Source of the DNA: Omphiscola glabra
Lineage: Eukaryota; Mollusca; Gastropoda; Lymnaeidae
Assembly: GCA_964017045.1 (NCBI GenBank)
Contig: OZ024808.1
Location: 13,935,284-13,999,283 of the forward strand
Direction of reading: 5' to 3'
DNA length: 64,000 nucleotides
Part shown: piece by piece, positions 59,606 to 64,000 of the stretch
How positions within the stretch are numbered: position 1 is the stretch's first letter
How the letters are laid out: each line of letters starts with the position of its first letter
Notes under the pieces: generated by a model
Seen by the model: the letters and a program-made list of their open reading frames with translations, nothing else
The model's database searches: none
What the model was told of the DNA's origin: nothing
Position numbers and translations under genes: made by a program

Positions 59606-60300
59606 ATTTGATGAATGCGTCGAACGTGGAGCAGAAACAGATTTAGTTGAACTGAATTTTATTGTTTATTACTCACTCAAGTCAATGCGCGTGTATTGTT
59701 TTAATTTGAGTGTGTCTTGATTTTTTAGTAAGGAGCCTCCGTGCTTTCTCATAAAACAATAGCCCTTTTGTTTTGATGGTTTTTATTTTATTCTTGATTT
59801 AATTATATAGTCTAATAACGCAATGGTGTATAGCTATTTTTTTTATAAACCTCTGAGTGAGTCTGTACGTTATTGTAAGTTGTTAAAATTGGGTATTTAC
59901 TTTTTTTTAAAATTAAATTATCCTAGAATAAACGCAACAAGATTTTGGGCTTCTTTGGAAATGTGAATCCAGCTATAAATTGTTTCCTTTAAATAAATGT
60001 TTAAAACGTTGGATCATCTTGTTTTGCTGTGTAACGCTCTAATTTTGCTGCTGGATCGCGTATTTTGTTTTCCCCAATTTATGAAGACAAATTTGTTGAA
60101 ATAAGATTCACGTTTGCATCGCTTAATGGCACACAGAACTAAGTTGTTTAGGCGTTTTTTTTTGTTCTTTTTTTCTTTGTTTTTTTTTTTTTGGTATACT
60201 TATATTTTTTTTTCGAAGATCCCATATTAATGAAACTATTTAGTCAAAATTTGTTTGGCCAGTTATAACTATCCAATATTTGAGTATTTTTTATATTAGT
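59606..60300. other. 3' flank of the LRR gene
   Basis: AATAAA motifs near 59926 and 59991 are candidate polyadenylation signals. Long T runs near 60150-60215. No further gene seen. Confidence 0.45.
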
Positions 60301-60329
60301 GCTCCTTCTACGTTAAAATTTCTTAACGT

Positions 60330-61435
60330 ATGATGACGACAGCTTAAGTCAACGGCGAGTACTTAGGTGCACTGGGAAAAATTCCCCGCAATGTGTTTTG
60401 GCTTCATTGATTGGAGTTGATACTGCTTTCTTTGGGTCTGAGCGGTGTGTTTGGATTGTGCTCCAAAAATGAGTTCGCCTCTCCAGCTTGTATGAACCAT
60501 TGCAAGTGTTTTCTACAAACTTATGTCGATATCCATGGATTTGAGTGAAGATTTAAGACTATCTTTTATATAGTTTTTTTTCTGCCCACCAGCTTAGCGT
60601 TTCCTTATGGAAAGTTGACCAAATGTTATTTGTTAAGAAAGTCTGGTTTCTAGTATTCTCGCAACATCCCCTGCCCATCTGGCTTCTCCTTTTTGTAAAA
60701 ACGTATGGTACCTGATAAATTCAGCATGATGTAGGACTTTTTTTTCAGGGATTTTACTGCTACCCTATGCCAAAAAGAAATATTGCTTAAACAGCCAGGT
60801 AGCTTCGTTTTATGTGTCTGCTGTACTCTGCCCGCGTCTCGTTACAGGATAGGTGAGTTGTTAATACGATTGACCTATAAAATTTCAGCTTAGGGACAAG
60901 ACTGAGAACCCATGGCGCCCAGCCACTCTTGTGGAATTTTCAAATGCGACATTGGCTTTTGAAATTTGGTATTTGATCGCATCATCTATTGTTACTGAAG
61001 GAGGCTGGGTGCCGCCCATGCAAATATGTGAATTTTTCCACTGCTTGGAAATTCTCTTTACAATATTAATGTTACAATCCCATTCACTATCTAAAAATGT
61101 TCATGTACGTGGCTTGTAAGTTATTACAGTGTAAAACTCCTTTCATTCCTTTTAATGTTGCTCGCCTATGTCATTCAGTTAAAGGCTTCTCGCCGTCATC
61201 GGCGTGTCGGAGTGTAACCAGTAACCGTCTGACTGTCTACAAAGTAACAGACATACTTTGCGGGCTTCAATACTAATCAGATTAGGAAGTTCATTTATGT
61301 AAACCAGCACGGTAGTAAACATCGGCGCTGACACCTGTGGTGGACGCTCTTTAAGTGCTATCTTCCTCGGTATTTTAATTTTATTCCCAAACCCTTTAGA
61401 AAAAAAAAAATGAATCCCAAATATATCCATCTGTG
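60330..61435 (-). mobile_element. Degenerate LINE relic
   Basis: On the minus strand, degenerate RT motifs appear near 61350-61290 (LVYINELPNL) and, near 60680-60540, RWAGDVARI, RKR-AGGQKK and LKSMDIDIS, the C-terminal signature of APE-type LINEs (WAGHV...GKRS.GGQKKR). Broken by many stops and frameshifts. Confidence 0.65.
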
Positions 61436-61485
61436 AAACCTTTATTAATACAAGTTAGTGTTGACCCCTGTCCAATATAGTTTCA

Positions 61486-61920
61486 AGCGTAACCCAGACC
61501 GTCGTACTCGTTGTGGGCCAGTCGGAGGTCCACTGTGTGGAGTTTATCCAGACCGTCGTACTCGTTGTGGGCCAGTCGGAGGTCCACTGTGTGGAGCTTA
61601 TCCATGGGCCGTTGGTTATGGCTTGCAGAAGATAGTCCCATATGATCTAATGGTTACTACCGTGACCTGGAACTCCGTACTCGTTGTCGGCCAGTCGGAG
61701 GTCCACTGTGTGGAGTTATCACAAACCGTCGTACTCGTTGTGGGTCAGTCGGAGGTCCACTGTGTGGAGCTTATCCATGGGCATTTGGTTATGGCTTGCA
61801 GAAGATAGTCCCATATGATCTAATGGTTACTACCGTGACCTGGACCTCCGTACTCGTTGTGTGCTAGTCGGGGGTCCACTGTGTGGAGCTAGTCCATGGG
61901 CCGTTGGTTATAGCTTGCAT
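61486..61920. repeat. Complex tandem repeat with two periods
   Basis: The block GTACTCGTTGTGGGCCAGTC plus GGAGGTCCACTGTGTGGAG occurs five times at spacing about 53-120 bp, alternating with a TTATCCATGGGC...GCTTGCAGAAGATAGTCCCA block. It continues after the retroposed insertion at 62644. Confidence 0.8.
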
Positions 61921-61921
61921 A

Positions 61922-62633
61922 TCTCATTAGGAAATGGCGTCAGCGGGCCGTCGAGCTCGCGCTCCTTATGCCCTCCCTGGCGCCCACCCACACCTGCCAG
62001 GCGCCGGGTTTCCCCGACGTCGGGCCGTGCGGGGGAACGTCAGAGACCTCCCCGGGCGTGAAACGTCCCCACCAGCAACTGCTCGATCGGGTTTGCCGGC
62101 GGGGACCCTCCCCGCCCGGAGACATCTGGTCGACCGAAGACACTGCGTTTAAAGCGTCCGCAGTCCACTTTCCTAGGGGCCGGGACGGCAAATTAACGTC
62201 CTAATATCTCCCCCCACCCGTCCCGGGGAAGCATCGGACGCCCTCTAAGAGGGACTCTACAGTGGGTTTCCACCTCGCAACTAATTCGCGAAGTAGCTGG
62301 GACGAAACGGTTGCCTAGGAGCAGCTTTCTCAGGGCTGCATATTTAGAATCACCGGCCAGAGGCTTCCACCACAGCCTCTCGCCTCATATCCCTTAACGT
62401 AACTTGTAATCATGATCCCTACCCCGTGTTTGCCTTTTCTTGCCCCTGTGATGTATCACGGGTGGCAGCCCTGTAGGAGCCGTTTATTCCAGCAACTACC
62501 ATGCATGTCCCAGTCTGCCACGCGGAACACGCAATGGTTGTTATGTTCCCCGGGTTAACGCCGAGGGGGTCGGTGGCCAGCGCTTCCAAATCGGCAAGCC
62601 ACTACAGACTTGTCGACCGGAATCCCGGGGGAC
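61922..62633. mobile_element. GC-rich retroposed element, copy 2 (about 712 bp)
   Basis: About 95% like 37428-38157 by eye. Target duplication AGCTTGCATA (61912-61921 and 62634-62643). The target is known: the flanks reconstitute one unit of the surrounding tandem repeat (GCTTGCA then GA/AAGA.AG.CCCATATGATC), so both ends of the insertion are fixed. Confidence 0.82.
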
Positions 62634-62649
62634 AGCTTGCATAAGACAG

Positions 62650-63635
62650 CCCCATATGATCAAATTGTTACATCCGTGACAACCAGACCAAGAACTCATG
62701 TTACGGTATTTCACTATGTACACAAAGTAAATACACATGCCATTAACCAAGCTCACAAAGTATAAAATATAAAAAGAAACAAATTTAATGTTTTTCTTCA
62801 CAAAAATCACATTATGTATACATAGAGAAGAACTGCTGTAGCGGCCAATGCCCGGAAAAAAATGTAAGTTCTTTTTCTCTCTAGAGTCTCTAGTTGTAAG
62901 AAAATCTTAATTCCTAACAAATTCCATACAGTAACATTCTTAAATTGCATATATTTTACTATAGCTACATTGCTGGACTGACGATTTAGAGGTCCGACGC
63001 AAACAACGAACAATTCTTCTCTTTATTTTTTAATAGACCTTACCGGTAAAAAAAAAAAAACAAGGAAAAAACTATTATTGTCACTTAAGGGATTATATTA
63101 TTTGAGTTTGGAATGACTTCTATTGCATTGTTAATAGCTCTTGTTTAACAACCATGGATGCAAAGTTTTTCAATCCTCGTTTTAAAGTAAGGAAGGGATT
63201 GATGATGCCTTGTAAGCCAAAATTTCTTTTTTCAAGATTTCTTACGCGATTTTGAAAGGATTAAAATTGTTAATCCGTCCCTGTGAACCACACACACTTT
63301 TTTCCCACACACACAGATGATTTCGTCCATTTTAAATTGACTCAACCATCTTTCTCCTCAGTTACCCATCATATCAATTTACGCTTTGTAATTTGTGGAA
63401 TGTAAGACGCAGAGGCGTAACTGGTTCTTTGACGCCATTGGCTAATTTATTTTTGGCGCCCTTGATATTCAAATAAAAGTTTTAAAATGAGAGATGTAGC
63501 GGTGCCCTTTTGAACTGGCGCAGGCCGGCGCCCTTGGCAACTGCCCCAATGCCAAGCCGTTGATACGTTACACCCCAACCGCCATTATTACTCTTTTTAT
63601 TTCCTATATGTTTTAGGTTTACAAAAAACAACAAC
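62650..63635. other. Gene-free spacer
   Basis: AT-rich; a repeat-like stretch at 63412-63590 starts CAGAGGCGTAACTGG and resembles one end of a hAT element, without a confirmed second end. No gene seen. Confidence 0.35.
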
Positions 63636-63639
63636 GCCA

Positions 63640-63745
63640 TCTATATGACGACATTTTTATGAGTCACCTGCAGCCAATGACTAAGACGACATTTTTATGA
63701 GCCACCTGCAGCCAATGACTAAGACGACATTTAAAAAGTCGACGG
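63640..63745. repeat. 37-bp short tandem repeat
   Basis: Nearly three copies of GACGACATTTTTATGAGTCA plus CCTGCAGCCAATGACTAA. Nothing is recognised from 63745 to the window end. Confidence 0.8.
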
Positions 63746-64000
63746 AGCACGTTGCCAGCAGACTGGATACTTTTCTCTAACGGTAATCTCTATTAGTTAT
63801 CGGTTCCGGCGTACCGTCCGTCTCCCGTATAACGAGTGCCGGTTATTAGCATTGTTATAAAGCTCATCCAGCCGCTGAAGCTTAGGCGATACAGTTATCA
63901 ACTAAAATTTCTTCGGTATTTACTCGAGGCAATAAACAAAAAACTACAGCCACTCCTTGCTGTTTCAAATATTCTTAATTAAGTAACTTTTTTTTTTCTT

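Overview
The window is eukaryotic and looks like an AT-rich invertebrate genome, most probably a gastropod mollusc (heterobranch snail or slug; inferred, not proven). The grounds are genes with short exons and canonical GT-AG introns, intronless Toll-like receptors, a mind-bomb-like MIB/HERC2-ZZ protein, many APE-type LINE relics, many hAT-type MITEs (three of them matching the SPIN family, which I recall being reported from a pond snail) and a very high density of minisatellites. There are no bacterial features.

Layout. 0.4-4.0 kb: a complete six-exon minus-strand gene for a 372-aa MIB/HERC2-ZZ protein without ankyrin repeats or RING. 5-14.3 kb: no gene; hAT elements with clean 8-bp target duplications, an inverted-repeat MITE, LINE relics and one 4-kb hAT-like element. 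15.7-18.8 kb and 26.9-29.9 kb: two paralogous intronless Toll-like receptor genes, head to head; the minus-strand copy has a one-base frameshift in its last LRR, the plus-strand copy is intact. 31.7-35.3 kb: a nearly full-length but inactivated APE-type LINE. 38.26-46.38 kb: a five-exon gene for a small membrane protein (signal peptide, three EGF-like modules, one transmembrane helix), with introns full of minisatellites and a CR1-like LINE. 50.87-52.32 kb: a two-exon compact protein kinase with a TATA promoter. 55.88-59.61 kb: a three-exon secreted LRR protein. 60.3-64 kb: LINE relics, a retroposed GC-rich element and short repeats.

The strongest unexplained signal is in the LRR gene. Its first intron begins with 66 copies of an 18-bp repeat, and every unit carries a 5' splice site (48 GTAAGT, 18 GTAGGT). 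The unit is a multiple of three, the array has no stop codon, and every donor lies in the same phase as exons 1 and 2. Splicing from any of the 66 donors would therefore give an in-frame protein with 0 to 65 extra hexapeptides V(S/G)DQTK after the signal peptide. Two other genes show the same kind of event: the MIB gene has five donors at 60-bp spacing, and the EGF gene has an exon-end/donor duplicated once (62 bp). Tandem duplication of 5' splice junctions thus recurs in three of the six genes here.

Several genes (two TLRs, an EGF-module surface protein, a secreted LRR protein, a divergent kinase) would fit pattern recognition or immunity, but no shared regulation or physical complex can be read from the sequence.
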